The notes: generated by a model not told the origin, from the letters alone. DNA of 64,000 nucleotides from Christensenellaceae bacterium Phil7 (GCA_001940845.1 MSGV01000010.1:62001-126000), one strand, 5' to 3'; counted from the stretch's first letter, positions 17,827 to 26,751 are shown. Numbers and translations are program-made.

Positions 17827-19962
17827 TTATTTTGCGGCTGTCAGCTTCTCCAGCAGCCTTATCACCCGTTTAATAAAGCCCAGCTTGGTCGGCGTAAACT
17901 GCGTCGGCTGATGCGGGGAAAGCTCCATAAACTGCTGCTGGCTGCTGTTTGAGGCATGCAATGCGCTTTGCTTTCTGCTGTAGCTTCCATCGGACATCAT
18001 GAAGCTCGCTTTAGCATTATCCTGAAGCTGCGTATTCAAGACCCATTCGAGCTGTCTGCAAAGCCCTCTATCATGCACCGGGCAAGCGATCTCCACACGG
18101 CGGTCCAGATTTCTGGTCATCAGATCGGCGGAAGCGATATAGAATTTTGCATCCTCACCCCTGCCAAAGCAATAGATACGCGCATGCTCCAAAAATCTGC
18201 CGACGATGCTCGTGATATGGATATTTTCCGTATATGCCGGTACGCCGGGCAGTATGCAGCATATGCCGCGAATGATAAGCTGTATCTCCACTCCGGCACG
18301 GGAAGCCTCCACCAGCTTATCGATGACTTCGCGCTCCGTAAGCGAGTTTGCTTTGATACAGATATAGCCCCCGGAGCCGCAAGCTATCTGCTCATCGATT
18401 CGAGCAAGCAGTGCGGTCTTTATACCCGTCGGTGCGACCAGCAGCTCCCTATAATCGCCATTGAGATTATTGACCAGCATATTGCGGAAAAAGGCATTGC
18501 CATCCTCGCCAATCGCATCCGATGCGGTTATCAGGCTCAGATCGGTATACATAGCATTTGTTTTCTCATTATAGTTGCCCGTTCCAATCTGCGTGATATA
18601 GCGAAGCTTTCCTCCGCTGCGCATTGTGATCAGACAAATCTTGCTATGGCATTTAAAATCCTCTACACCATAGATGACCTGGCATCCGGCATCCTCCAAT
18701 ATCCTTGACCACTGGATATTATTCTCCTCATCAAATCTGGCGCGGAGCTCCATCATGACTATGACCTCCTTGCCGTTTTCGGCCGCACGGCATAATATCC
18801 TTGCAATTTTTGATGAGGATGCAAGCCGATAGATCGTGATCCTGATGGACATAACATCCTCCCGCTCCGCCGCCTCCTTCAGCAGATTCAAGAAGGGCTC
18901 TACCGAATCAAATGGATAAAAGAGCAGCTTGTCCCCGGCCTGAATCTGCTCGATCATTCCATGCTCCCGGCTGATATCCTCCGGCCACCTTGGATGATAT
19001 GGGGCATAGGAGAACCGCTGGGATTTGGGGGCAGATATATCTGATGCAAGCTGATAGACATACCGCATATTCAGCGGACATGAATCGACGAATATCTGCC
19101 TCTCCTCCACCTGAATCCTTCTCATGAGCAGTGAACGGAATTCATCGGAGGGCTTTCGATCCAGCTCCAAGCGCACTACCGAAAGCTTGTCTCGTTTCTT
19201 CAGCAATTTAGTCATCGCAAGCCGAAAATCGCCCTCGGCATTCTCGAATTTTTCATCATCCAGATTCACATCTGCATTTCTGGTAACGCTGAGTATGCAT
19301 GATTCCTCCATGCGATAATCGCCGAACAATGTGGATATCCATTGCAAAACGATATTTTCTGCCCGCACATAATGCAGATCCGTATTTTCGAGCTTGATAT
19401 AGGCTGGAAGCCCACCCGGTATTGGCACGATCCCGAGCGCACAGCGGTCCTTCTTATCTCGAAGCATGGCGGCAGCATATAGATGTTTATTCGCCAGATG
19501 CGGCACCGGATGATGGCTATCGATTATTATCGGTGATAAGATCGGAAGAACCATCGTCTTATAATAACGGCTGATATACTGCCTTTCCTCAGCAGGAAGC
19601 TCCGAAACCTGCATATCACAGATGCCCTGCTCTGCAAGCTCTGCCTCAACTGATGAATAAATCTGTTTTTTCAGCTTAATCAGCCCCGGGATCGTATTAT
19701 AGATCCTACAGAGCTGCTGTTCCGCCGTCATGCCGGTTTTGTTATCCGTTTCCTCCGGCGACATATTTGCGATATCAAAAAGGCTTCCCACGCGTACCAT
19801 AAAGAATTCGTCCAGATTGCTTGAAAATATGGATACGAATTTCAACCGTTCCAAAAGCGGAGCTGCCGTATCATTCGCTTCCTCCAGCACCCGCTGATTG
19901 AAGCGCAGCCAGCTCAATTCACGGTTTTGCGTATATTCATAGTTGGCAGCAGCTTTTGACAA
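17827..19962 (-). CDS. ppk1: Polyphosphate kinase 1
   Basis: 711 residues, usual length for PPK1. The order is N domain (NRELSWLRFNQRVLEE), head domain, and two phospholipase-D-like C domains with the autophosphorylated histidine in KCHSKICL and a second conserved histidine in LEHARIYCFG. It reversibly makes polyphosphate from ATP. I take TTG 19962 as the start because GGAGGG lies six bases upstream; the frame extends to 19992 but that leaves the RBS inside the gene. This start overlaps the ppx 3' end by 49 bases. The last ~35 residues are basic and not conserved. Pairing with ppx suggests joint control of polyphosphate synthesis and breakdown. Confidence 0.95.
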   Translation of the reverse strand: MSKAAANYEYTQNRELSWLRFNQRVLEEANDTAAPLLERLKFVSIFSSNLDEFFMVRVGSLFDIANMSPEETDNKTGMTAEQQLCRIYNTIPGLIKLKKQIYSSVEAELAEQGICDMQVSELPAEERQYISRYYKTMVLPILSPIIIDSHHPVPHLANKHLYAAAMLRDKKDRCALGIVPIPGGLPAYIKLENTDLHYVRAENIVLQWISTLFGDYRMEESCILSVTRNADVNLDDEKFENAEGDFRLAMTKLLKKRDKLSVVRLELDRKPSDEFRSLLMRRIQVEERQIFVDSCPLNMRYVYQLASDISAPKSQRFSYAPYHPRWPEDISREHGMIEQIQAGDKLLFYPFDSVEPFLNLLKEAAEREDVMSIRITIYRLASSSKIARILCRAAENGKEVIVMMELRARFDEENNIQWSRILEDAGCQVIYGVEDFKCHSKICLITMRSGGKLRYITQIGTGNYNEKTNAMYTDLSLITASDAIGEDGNAFFRNMLVNNLNGDYRELLVAPTGIKTALLARIDEQIACGSGGYICIKANSLTEREVIDKLVEASRAGVEIQLIIRGICCILPGVPAYTENIHITSIVGRFLEHARIYCFGRGEDAKFYIASADLMTRNLDRRVEIACPVHDRGLCRQLEWVLNTQLQDNAKASFMMSDGSYSRKQSALHASNSSQQQFMELSPHQPTQFTPTKLGFIKRVIRLLEKLTAAK

Positions 19963-20840
19963 AGGTATCCCTCCCTTACTCCATATTTGCAAACGATAAG
20001 CTCTCTGGTCTTAAATTCATGGCATACATATTGCATTATCAAAAGGCCCGGAACGATTGTATGAATACGATCCGGTTCCAGTTTAAGCACCATATCCATC
20101 GCTTCCCTGTCCCCACGACTGAGCCGGCGGCAAAGCCCCGAAAGCTGTTCCATCGTGATGCTATAGCATTCATTTGAAATATCAAACATACGCTTTGCAA
20201 GCTTGAGCGCGGCTCTTGCAGTGCCGCCTGCGCAGACGAGCGGGTTGCTCCCATCGGAAGGAAAGCGGTATTTTTGCTCAAAAGCATCGGCTATGGCTTT
20301 TTGAATCCTTTTTATGGATCCATCGCCCGGTATGATATTTTTCACATATTCCCTATAAAGCAGCAGCGAGCCTATCGGAATGCTGGCCGCAGACAGGATC
20401 TTGCCACCATCAAATACAGTAAGCTCAGTGCTGGCACCGCCGATATCCATGAATGCACCTGAGGATACCTCCAGCTCCTGCATGGTGCCTGCATAGCCAA
20501 ACATTGCCTCCTCTTCACCGCTGATCACATCAACGGCAAAGCCCGTTTCGGACAATATCGCATTCCTTGCAGCCTCGGTATTGGAGATATTTCGCAGTGA
20601 GGCCGTCGCAAAGACAGCTATATTCCCGATTCCAAGCGCATCCAAAGTCTCCTTAAAGGCTATCAATCCTCCGCAGGCGCATTCGATCCCTTCCGCAGTA
20701 AGGATGCTGCCGCTCACATAACCGGCCAGCCCTGCCATTATTTTCTCACGAAAAAGGATTTTAAAACGTCCGTCTTCTGAAATATCATAAACCGTCAAGC
20801 GCATAGAGTTTGATCCGATATCGATCAATGCTTGTGTCAT
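19914..20840 (-). CDS. ppx: Exopolyphosphatase / Ppx-GppA phosphatase
   Basis: 308 residues, the short one- to two-domain Ppx form (E. coli Ppx is 513). ASKHA-fold motifs: DIGSNSMRLTVYD (phosphate 1), TASLRNISN, GEEEAMFGYAG, and FMDIGGASTELTVF (phosphate 2). Members release phosphate from polyphosphate or hydrolyse pppGpp. RBS AAGGAG six bases before ATG 20840. It overlaps ppk by 49 bases, so translation of the two is linked. Whether it prefers polyphosphate or pppGpp cannot be read from the sequence, though the ppk neighbour favours polyphosphate. Confidence 0.92.
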   Translation of the reverse strand: MTQALIDIGSNSMRLTVYDISEDGRFKILFREKIMAGLAGYVSGSILTAEGIECACGGLIAFKETLDALGIGNIAVFATASLRNISNTEAARNAILSETGFAVDVISGEEEAMFGYAGTMQELEVSSGAFMDIGGASTELTVFDGGKILSAASIPIGSLLLYREYVKNIIPGDGSIKRIQKAIADAFEQKYRFPSDGSNPLVCAGGTARAALKLAKRMFDISNECYSITMEQLSGLCRRLSRGDREAMDMVLKLEPDRIHTIVPGLLIMQYVCHEFKTRELIVCKYGVREGYLCQKLLPTMNIRKTVN

Positions 20841-21000
20841 AAAATTCTCCTTATAATATCAGTAATGCGCAGCCATGCCCAATTGCCATCACCCTGATTA
20901 TTCTTTGTATTTTCACGGCAAAAAAATTCACAGACTGAGGTACAATACGACCGTTCCGCCGGTGATTTCATCGCATGGCATATGAAAAATCCAAAATATA

Positions 21001-21111
21001 ATTAATATGGGCGCAGATGCTCCTGTGCCCGCATTAATTCATATATTCAGCTTTTCCAGCTCCAATCTTTGGAGGCACAGCATCCAGCTTTCTTTATTAT
21101 TATGCTGTGCC
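21001..21111 (-). other. Three-hairpin cluster downstream of the GerMN gene
   Basis: In minus-strand order: GGCACAGCAT/ATGCTGTGCC (21111-21102 with 21083-21074, perfect 10 pairs, 18-base loop), CTCCAA/TTGGAG (21074-21060, three-base loop) and GGGCACAG/CTGCGCCC (21030-21009) flanked by ATTAAT/ATTAAT arms, then an A/T-rich run. GCGGGCACAG occurs at the head of both large stems. The last may be the terminator of the GerMN gene; together they could be a stable 3'UTR or a small RNA. The remaining 20841-21000 and 21112-21180 show nothing else recognisable. Confidence 0.45.
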
Positions 21112-21180
21112 CGCGTAAAATTGGGAACTGCCGCCGTGTAAAATTATCGTAAAATTTCAATATTATGCCATTTTTCGTGT

Positions 21181-22191
21181 TTATTTTTCATTTCCTGGCG
21201 AGAACTCCACGCCATTCACCAAAAACCTAACCTCATCCACACTGCCGAAGCTCTGTGCAGTCAGCGCGGCACTGCTGCTTGCAAGCTCATACATGCCCGG
21301 GCTATCCATGATCGCTTCAAAATCACTTGTCATATTTATGCTCAGGATTCCATGCTCAAGCGTAGCACTCAGGACTATCGTATTCTCCGGGAAGCAATTG
21401 ACCAGATTTGGAAGACTTGTTCCCGAAACGAGCTCGCTTATACAGGAATACAGATCGGTTCCGCCCTGGACATAGCGCGTGATAGGGATATTCATGCTTC
21501 CCGAATTGCTTGGGAAATAAAGCGTTATGGTATTCGCGCTTCCGGATGTTGCAACCGATGGCTGCTCAATATTCATCCTATAGAAGCCCTGGCGGGTGGG
21601 CATGGCATTTCCATTGGTCGTTCTGCCTCCCTTGCCATCCATCAGAATCGTCACATCATTGATCGTATCGAACTCGGTGAGAGTATTGACGATCGAAACG
21701 AACATGCGCTGCTCCTCCTCTGCATTTGAGAATTGCGGCATATGCTTTAGATTCACCGTTGCACTGCCCCCATCGAGATTGAGCTCGATTTCCGTGCCAT
21801 CCGGTATAACTCCAACTATACCCTGCTTTTGAAATTCCAGCCTGTTGGCTTCATTTTTGATCAGCTTTCCAAGGCAGGCCTTCGCAATGCCATCCTCCCA
21901 CTGTACATCGACGGATATCGGAACGGTATAGCCTTCATCCGTGCTGAAATATAATGTTGATCTCATTATCCTTGAATCCGTCGTGCCGGGAGTTGTATCG
22001 GGAGTCATATCCGGTGATATGCTTGACTGCGGCATGAAGGACGGAAGCTGGGACAGCAGTTCAAACAGGTTTCCGCCTGCGGAAGGGGTCGGCTCCTGTA
22101 CCGGTTCACGCGGCGTACAAGCCGAAAGGCTCATAAAGATGAGCAGGGCGAATATAAGCGCAAATATGCCTGGTTTTGTGTATCTTTTCAT
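21181..22191 (-). CDS. GerMN-domain lipoprotein (GerM-like)
   Basis: 336 residues. The signal peptide ends with lipobox SLSAC (Cys about 24), then a P/T-rich linker, then two GerMN domains (about residues 95-205 and 215-330) each with the hallmark 'YFS...GYTVPISVDV/YFPSNSGSMNIPITRYV' start and a 'GTEI...LDGGSATVNL' type core. In Bacillus GerM is a lipoprotein that links the SpoIIIA ring to SpoIIQ during engulfment; a SpoIIQ-like protein is encoded 3 kb away here. I choose ATG 22191, five bases after GGAGGG, rather than the upstream ATG at 22215. Location outside the membrane is predicted. Confidence 0.85.
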   Translation of the reverse strand: MKRYTKPGIFALIFALLIFMSLSACTPREPVQEPTPSAGGNLFELLSQLPSFMPQSSISPDMTPDTTPGTTDSRIMRSTLYFSTDEGYTVPISVDVQWEDGIAKACLGKLIKNEANRLEFQKQGIVGVIPDGTEIELNLDGGSATVNLKHMPQFSNAEEEQRMFVSIVNTLTEFDTINDVTILMDGKGGRTTNGNAMPTRQGFYRMNIEQPSVATSGSANTITLYFPSNSGSMNIPITRYVQGGTDLYSCISELVSGTSLPNLVNCFPENTIVLSATLEHGILSINMTSDFEAIMDSPGMYELASSSAALTAQSFGSVDEVRFLVNGVEFSPGNEK

Positions 22192-22287
22192 CGTTCCCTC
22201 CAATGGTTTTATCAATAGATGGTATGAGGGAGCCTGCCGAATAATGTATTAAATTTTAAAAATCGGACGCATCCAAAAGATATTTCA

Positions 22288-22323
22288 CAAAAGCAAAGGA
22301 TCGGGCGATCACTCGCCCGGTCC
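22288..22323 (-). terminator. Terminator after uppP
   Basis: Minus strand: GGACCGGGCGA and TCGCCCGATCC with a four-base loop, followed by TTTGCTTTTG, about 25 bases after the uppP stop. Confidence 0.75.
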
Positions 22324-22347
22324 AATATCAATTAACCAAAAAGCCTA

Positions 22348-23145
22348 TCATTTGAAGATCAGGTGAAACACATTCCAATCTAAAATTACATAAAGCCCAA
22401 GTACAGCGGTATAGATAACAAATCCCCTGAAAGAATGTTTGGTTATGAGCTTTATCATGAACCGAACCGCAAAATAGCCGGCTATGCCCGCCACGACAAC
22501 ACCCAGCAGCATCGGGAACAGATTATCGGTCAGCCCCTCCTTGAGCGCGCCCGGAACTTCCAAAACCGCACCGCCAAGTATTGCCGGAATGGAGAGCAGA
22601 AAGCTGAATTCGGCTGCCTCCTCCTTATTCATTTTGCAGAAGCTTGCTCCTGCGATCGTCGCTCCCGAGCGGGAAACGCCCGGCAGGATGGCAACACCCT
22701 GCATAAATCCTATGAATGCCGACTGATACCATTTCATATCCCTGATCGTAAGTGCCATATCGTACCGCTTGCGAACGATATCGCATATGGTCAGCAATAA
22801 AGCGGTAAGCAGAAAACTATAGCCGAGGAAGCGCCCATCATTCGCAGATTCAAAGATATCGCCAAGCAATAGCTGCATCAATACCGTTACTGCGGTTGCA
22901 AGGATCATCCATACCCAATACTTTCCCTGTTTGATCGGATGGCAGATCATCTCCACTATACGCTTTCTATAGACTATAAGTACCGCTGCAAGCGTTCCAA
23001 GATGAAGCAGAACCGTGAAAAGCAGCCCTCCTTCATTGATATTGAAAAGCTTTTGCATCAGCAGAAGATGTCCGCTGCTGGAAACGGGCAAAAACTCACA
23101 TAGTCCCTGCACAATTCCAAGTACGATCGCTTCCAGATAACTCAT
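22348..23145 (-). CDS. uppP: Undecaprenyl-diphosphatase (UppP/BacA)
   Basis: 265 residues, polytopic. The two signature loops are present: GLCEFLPVSSSGHLLL (about residues 14-29) and ILPGVSRSGATIAGA (about 155-170), which carry the catalytic glutamate/serine and arginine. It dephosphorylates undecaprenyl pyrophosphate, regenerating the lipid carrier for peptidoglycan and other surface polymers. RBS GGGGGAGAG precedes ATG 23145. It lies 37 bases after murA in the same direction, so both likely belong to a cell-wall transcript. Confidence 0.95.
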   Translation of the reverse strand: MSYLEAIVLGIVQGLCEFLPVSSSGHLLLMQKLFNINEGGLLFTVLLHLGTLAAVLIVYRKRIVEMICHPIKQGKYWVWMILATAVTVLMQLLLGDIFESANDGRFLGYSFLLTALLLTICDIVRKRYDMALTIRDMKWYQSAFIGFMQGVAILPGVSRSGATIAGASFCKMNKEEAAEFSFLLSIPAILGGAVLEVPGALKEGLTDNLFPMLLGVVVAGIAGYFAVRFMIKLITKHSFRGFVIYTAVLGLYVILDWNVFHLIFK

Positions 23146-23182
23146 TTTTTCTCTCCCCCTTTATTTTTCATTCCCTTCCTTT

Positions 23183-24466
23183 TTATTCATCGGCGCAGAT
23201 GCGCTTTATCCGTGCGCCCAGCCCTATGAGCTTTTCCTCAAGGCGTTCATAACCCCTGTCGATGTAGTACAGATTGCGGATACGGGTCGTTCCCTCAGCC
23301 ATCAATGCCGCCACAATCATGGCTGCGCCCGCGCGCAGATCCGTTGCACAAACATCTGCGCCATATAGTTTTTCAACGCCCTTTATCTGAGCGTTTCTTC
23401 CATAGATGACGATGTCGGCACCCATCCTGCTGAGCTCTGCGGTATGATTGAACCTATTTTCAAATAGATTTTCGGTAATATCACTCACCCCATCGGCGGT
23501 TGCCAGCATACTGGTCATCGGCTGCTGAAGATCCGTTGGGAATCCGGGATACGGCATGGTCTTTATCTTCACGGCGCGCGGACGTTCCGGGGCATTGACC
23601 TGAATGACAAAATCCGTCCCGTTATCCTGAGTCTGAACATCGACCCCGCATTCCATAAGCTTCGCAGAGAGCGAATCGAGATGCGTGGGGATGACATTCT
23701 TGATTGTCACGCTGCCCCCCGTCGCAGCGGCAGCGATCATATATGTGCCCGCCTCTATCTGATCCGGTATCACGGCATAGGTGCAGCCATGAAAACGTTC
23801 TCTGCCATTTATCCGAATGACATCCGTGCCGGCGCCGCGAATGCTCGCACCCATTAAATTCAGGAAATTCGCAACATCGACAACATGTGGTTCTCGCGCG
23901 GCATTGTTTATGGTGGTTCTACCCTCTGCACGACAGGCGGCAAGCATTATATTTATCGTTGCGCCAACGCTGGCAATATCAAAATAGATATCTGCGCCAA
24001 CCAACTTCTCCGCGCTTGCTGTGATCACTGCACCGCGCTCCACGACCTCTGCGCCGAGCGCACGCATTCCCTTGATATGGAAATCCATCGGTCGCTGACC
24101 TATCGGGCAGCCGCCCGGCTGATTTATTTCCGCTTTTCCGAAACGAGCCAGCAATGCTCCGAGCATATAATATGAAGCACGCAGCTTTGAAGCCATCTCA
24201 TACGTGACGACATGGCTATCTATAGTTGCAGGATCTATCTCTATAATTCCGCTGCCGAGCTGCTCAACCTTAGCCCCCAGCATTGCAATTATCTCCAAAA
24301 TACGATGGATATCCTCAATATCCGGCAAATTTTCTATTCTGCATTTTCCATCCGATAATACGCAGGCGCAAAGTATCGGCAGCGCCGCATTCTTCGATCC
24401 GCTGATCGTGACACTGCCCTTGAGCGGAACCCCGCCTTCTATTTCCAAGTAATCATTATTGGGCAT
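23183..24466 (-). CDS. murA: UDP-N-acetylglucosamine 1-carboxyvinyltransferase (MurA)
   Basis: 427 residues, full length. EPSP-synthase-type double barrel with GSKNAALPILCA near the start and the catalytic loop GGCPIGQRPMDFHIKG, in which C120 is the fosfomycin-sensitive cysteine. It makes UDP-GlcNAc-enolpyruvate, the first committed step of peptidoglycan. ATG 24466 sits six bases after GGAG; the frame's earlier TTG contains that RBS and is rejected. A promoter TTGACT-18-TATAAT lies just upstream, overlapping the end of the M23 gene. uppP follows in the same operon. Confidence 0.97.
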   Translation of the reverse strand: MPNNDYLEIEGGVPLKGSVTISGSKNAALPILCACVLSDGKCRIENLPDIEDIHRILEIIAMLGAKVEQLGSGIIEIDPATIDSHVVTYEMASKLRASYYMLGALLARFGKAEINQPGGCPIGQRPMDFHIKGMRALGAEVVERGAVITASAEKLVGADIYFDIASVGATINIMLAACRAEGRTTINNAAREPHVVDVANFLNLMGASIRGAGTDVIRINGRERFHGCTYAVIPDQIEAGTYMIAAAATGGSVTIKNVIPTHLDSLSAKLMECGVDVQTQDNGTDFVIQVNAPERPRAVKIKTMPYPGFPTDLQQPMTSMLATADGVSDITENLFENRFNHTAELSRMGADIVIYGRNAQIKGVEKLYGADVCATDLRAGAAMIVAALMAEGTTRIRNLYYIDRGYERLEEKLIGLGARIKRICADE

Positions 24467-24494
24467 AAATTTCTCCAATTTTTTTTGACTTTTT

Positions 24495-24524
24495 ATTATA
24501 GCATCCCTTTTAATATCAAGTCAA
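24495..24524 (-). promoter_or_regulatory. Sigma-A promoter of murA
   Basis: Minus strand: -35 TTGACT (24524-24519), 18-base spacer, -10 TATAAT (24500-24495). It gives a leader of about 25 bases holding the murA RBS. Confidence 0.75.
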
Positions 24525-24526
24525 GC

Positions 24527-25684
24527 TCAATCAAACAGCTTGAAAAGATAGATTCTGGGATTGCGAGGTCTCCCATCCAGTATCATTTCAAAATGAAATT
24601 CGGATTTATCGGTATAGCCTATCTGATCCGCAATGCTGAGCTCATCGCCCACCTTCACTCCTGCACGCGACAGGCCCGCATATCTGGTTATCAATCCATC
24701 GGCGTGCTCAATATCGACGGTCAGCCCATATGCTCCGCGCTCCAGTACGGCTATGACCCTGCCGGCACGCACCGCCTTACATATCGTATTCTCAGGGCAT
24801 GTATAATCGATCCCCGGATGAAGCACTCCGCCATAAAATCCAAATTCCTTCACGATCTTGCAGGAGTTTAGATCAACCGGATGCCGCAGGTTCCAATCAA
24901 AATACGGGCAGTCGCTTCTTCCGAAATCCTCTCCGCTCGTATCCGCTGCGGGAATTGGACGGCTTCCAATGAGTATGCGTTCCATCACCGCTTGATAAAG
25001 CGGATATACTTCCACATCTCTTGAACCGATCTGCTCCCCGTTTTTATAAGTGTATTCAACGGTATGGCAGTTCTTGCCATCTATTCCGTAAGAAACGACT
25101 ATTCGCGTGCCCACAAAGTACGCTGAATCCCTATTAATGCTGACCTCGTGCCCGACAAGCTCCGTCTGCGTCTCAAGCCTTCTGCTTATCACAGTTATAG
25201 GGGTCTCTTCGCCGGTGAGCAGCGCAAGTGCATCATCGAAGCTCATAATCTCCACATCCTCGGAGTTGACCAATTCGATCTCATTGCCCAACTCCGAACG
25301 GATATTGGTTTCTCCGCAAAGCCTCTCAAAATGATCGACAACGCTATCGATCAGCGATTCCGCAGCCTGCTTGCTTGCAAGGGTGCATACAGCCCTCCCA
25401 TCGACCATCACCGTGGTCTTTATATGAGGTTCTTCCGTCCTCTTTGGAGCTTCGGATTCCAGCGGCTGCGCCGTCTGCGGAATGGGCAGTGGGGTCGTCT
25501 GGCGCACGAAATCCGGCTCCGGGGTCGGGGTCGGGTGTGCACGCATATCCCTATCGCTACCCGTCTGATCCAATCCGATAAGCAGCACCGCTGCAATTGC
25601 CATCAGCAAACCGAGCAGCACAATCACCCTCCGAAGCGGATGCCTCTGTTCTCCATTTTGGTTTTTGCCATGCCTTGCTTTCAT
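24527..25684 (-). CDS. SpoIIQ-like M23 protein lacking catalytic histidines
   Basis: 385 residues. A short basic cytoplasmic part and one membrane segment (about 19-38) are followed by a P/T-rich linker, an alpha/beta region (about 90-230) and a C-terminal M23/LytM domain. Zinc ligands are kept: H289 and D293 (LHPGID) and H364 (FHFE). The two histidines needed for catalysis are not: the usual YAHL is YAGL (G337) and the first histidine of HxH is E362. So it should bind zinc but not cut peptide cross-links, like SpoIIQ-type scaffolds. The GerMN lipoprotein gene 2.3 kb away supports a forespore-channel role. ATG 25684 has no RBS and starts six bases after TATAAT, predicting a leaderless mRNA. 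Confidence 0.75.
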   Translation of the reverse strand: MKARHGKNQNGEQRHPLRRVIVLLGLLMAIAAVLLIGLDQTGSDRDMRAHPTPTPEPDFVRQTTPLPIPQTAQPLESEAPKRTEEPHIKTTVMVDGRAVCTLASKQAAESLIDSVVDHFERLCGETNIRSELGNEIELVNSEDVEIMSFDDALALLTGEETPITVISRRLETQTELVGHEVSINRDSAYFVGTRIVVSYGIDGKNCHTVEYTYKNGEQIGSRDVEVYPLYQAVMERILIGSRPIPAADTSGEDFGRSDCPYFDWNLRHPVDLNSCKIVKEFGFYGGVLHPGIDYTCPENTICKAVRAGRVIAVLERGAYGLTVDIEHADGLITRYAGLSRAGVKVGDELSIADQIGYTDKSEFHFEMILDGRPRNPRIYLFKLFD

Positions 25685-25690
25685 AAATCA

Positions 25691-25719
25691 ATTATAACTC
25701 ATAATAAGGCTTTCAGCAA
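25691..25719 (-). promoter_or_regulatory. Sigma-A promoter giving a leaderless M23 mRNA
   Basis: Minus strand: -35 TTGCTG (25719-25714), 17-base spacer, -10 TATAAT (25696-25691). Only six bases (TGATTT) separate the -10 box from the ATG, so transcription should begin at or within a base or two of the start codon. Confidence 0.7.
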
Positions 25720-25782
25720 TCATTCTTTGTGTCTTTTTTGTTAAAATTTTAAAGCTGCGGAAGCATATACTTCATATATTAT

Positions 25783-25803
25783 AAAAACAGGGGGAAGCCC
25801 CCC
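25783..25803 (-). terminator. Terminator of the PAP2-like membrane protein gene
   Basis: Minus strand GGGGG, loop GCTT, CCCCC, then TGTTTTTAT. A competing stem GGAAGC/GCTTCC spans 25794-25818. It lies about 85 bases after the gene's stop. Confidence 0.8.
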
Positions 25804-25889
25804 TTTCGGAGAGCTTCCTTAATATAATATGACTATTTTCGACTATCTAATTTATTCAACCCATATTCAACCGGGCATTGCCATCAAGC

Positions 25890-26507
25890 TCAGAACAACG
25901 GACCGGCGATCAGTATTGCAGCGATCAATGCCACTACGGGAACTATGCTCCCAGCGATAAGCTGAGATAGATTATGGCGCTCAAGCTTCAATGATGAAGC
26001 GAATATCGGGATCAATATTGCAAAGCTAAGCAGATATACCGGCCCCATTGCATAGCTCAGCATTGCGGCCGGACCCGATGCACCGCAGGTATGCCCGCTG
26101 GCCTTGAATTTAAAAACAAATGAACAGATCGCGGTAAGAATACCGGATATCAAATAGGTCAGATACAGCGTAAGTTCCAGCCTGGTACCATTTCCAACGA
26201 GTGCGAATGCAGTTCCCATAACATAGCCGATCACGGAGAATATGATGGCAAGACTGCGTTCTAGCTTTCTGCCCCTGCGCTTCAGCGATGGGACCGCTCT
26301 GCATATCAGGTATGAAAGCATTGGCAGCAGAGTAAGCGTAAAGACCGATTCCACATAATGCAGCGGAGTTATGAAAGCCTCGCTTCCAAGCCCTGCATAT
26401 AATGCCGATGTCAGCAGCAATGCCATGAAATGCGGTGCTGTAATCGCTCGTATCGCCTGCGCTGCTTTATCGGACATCCTTATCGCATCCGCCGTTATCC
26501 TTTCCAT
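25890..26507 (-). CDS. Polytopic membrane protein, possible degenerate PAP2 family
   Basis: 205 residues with five to six predicted membrane segments. The stretch KFKASGHTCGASGPAAM resembles the SGH motif of PAP2 phosphatases and their reduced relatives, but the second histidine motif (SRxxxxxH) is not seen, so activity is doubtful. AAAGGAG lies nine bases before ATG 26507. It is divergent from the XRE regulator gene at 26752, which also encodes a membrane-anchored protein; a regulatory link is possible but not shown. I do not assign a function. Confidence 0.6.
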   Translation of the reverse strand: MERITADAIRMSDKAAQAIRAITAPHFMALLLTSALYAGLGSEAFITPLHYVESVFTLTLLPMLSYLICRAVPSLKRRGRKLERSLAIIFSVIGYVMGTAFALVGNGTRLELTLYLTYLISGILTAICSFVFKFKASGHTCGASGPAAMLSYAMGPVYLLSFAILIPIFASSLKLERHNLSQLIAGSIVPVVALIAAILIAGPLF

Positions 26508-26620
26508 AGATCCAAACTCCTTTGATTGCGTATTTCATGGTTATTATTTACCACAAGTCGAATTAAAATGCACCCTATTGTGTTCAGTATGCACTCTACT
26601 CAAGCGTTTCCATTTGATAG

Positions 26621-26668
26621 AGAGAAAAAAACAGCTCTCTACTACTGGTAGAGCCGCTATTTTTCTCT
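26621..26668. repeat. Nested palindrome upstream of the XRE regulator gene
   Basis: The outer arms AGAGAAAAA (26621-26629) and TTTTTCTCT (26660-26668) match perfectly; inside them CTCTAC and GTAGAG (26637-26642, 26648-26653) match as well, with GCTCT/AGAGC an alternative. It lies between two divergent genes. The T-rich arms make it look like a bidirectional terminator, yet no gene reads into it, so it may be an operator or a cruciform site. Confidence 0.5.
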
Positions 26669-26716
26669 GCATTTCATTGATATTTTTCTTAGCATGATTT
26701 ATATTTTCGTTTTGAC

Positions 26717-26745
26717 TTGCAATTCCGATTCCATTCGGGTATAAT
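26717..26745 (+). promoter_or_regulatory. Sigma-A promoter giving a leaderless XRE mRNA
   Basis: -35 TTGCAA (26717-26722), 17-base spacer, -10 TATAAT (26740-26745). An alternative -35 TTGACT is at 26712. Six bases (TAAAGC) separate the -10 box from ATG 26752 and no Shine-Dalgarno sequence exists. Confidence 0.75.
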
Positions 26746-26751
26746 TAAAGC

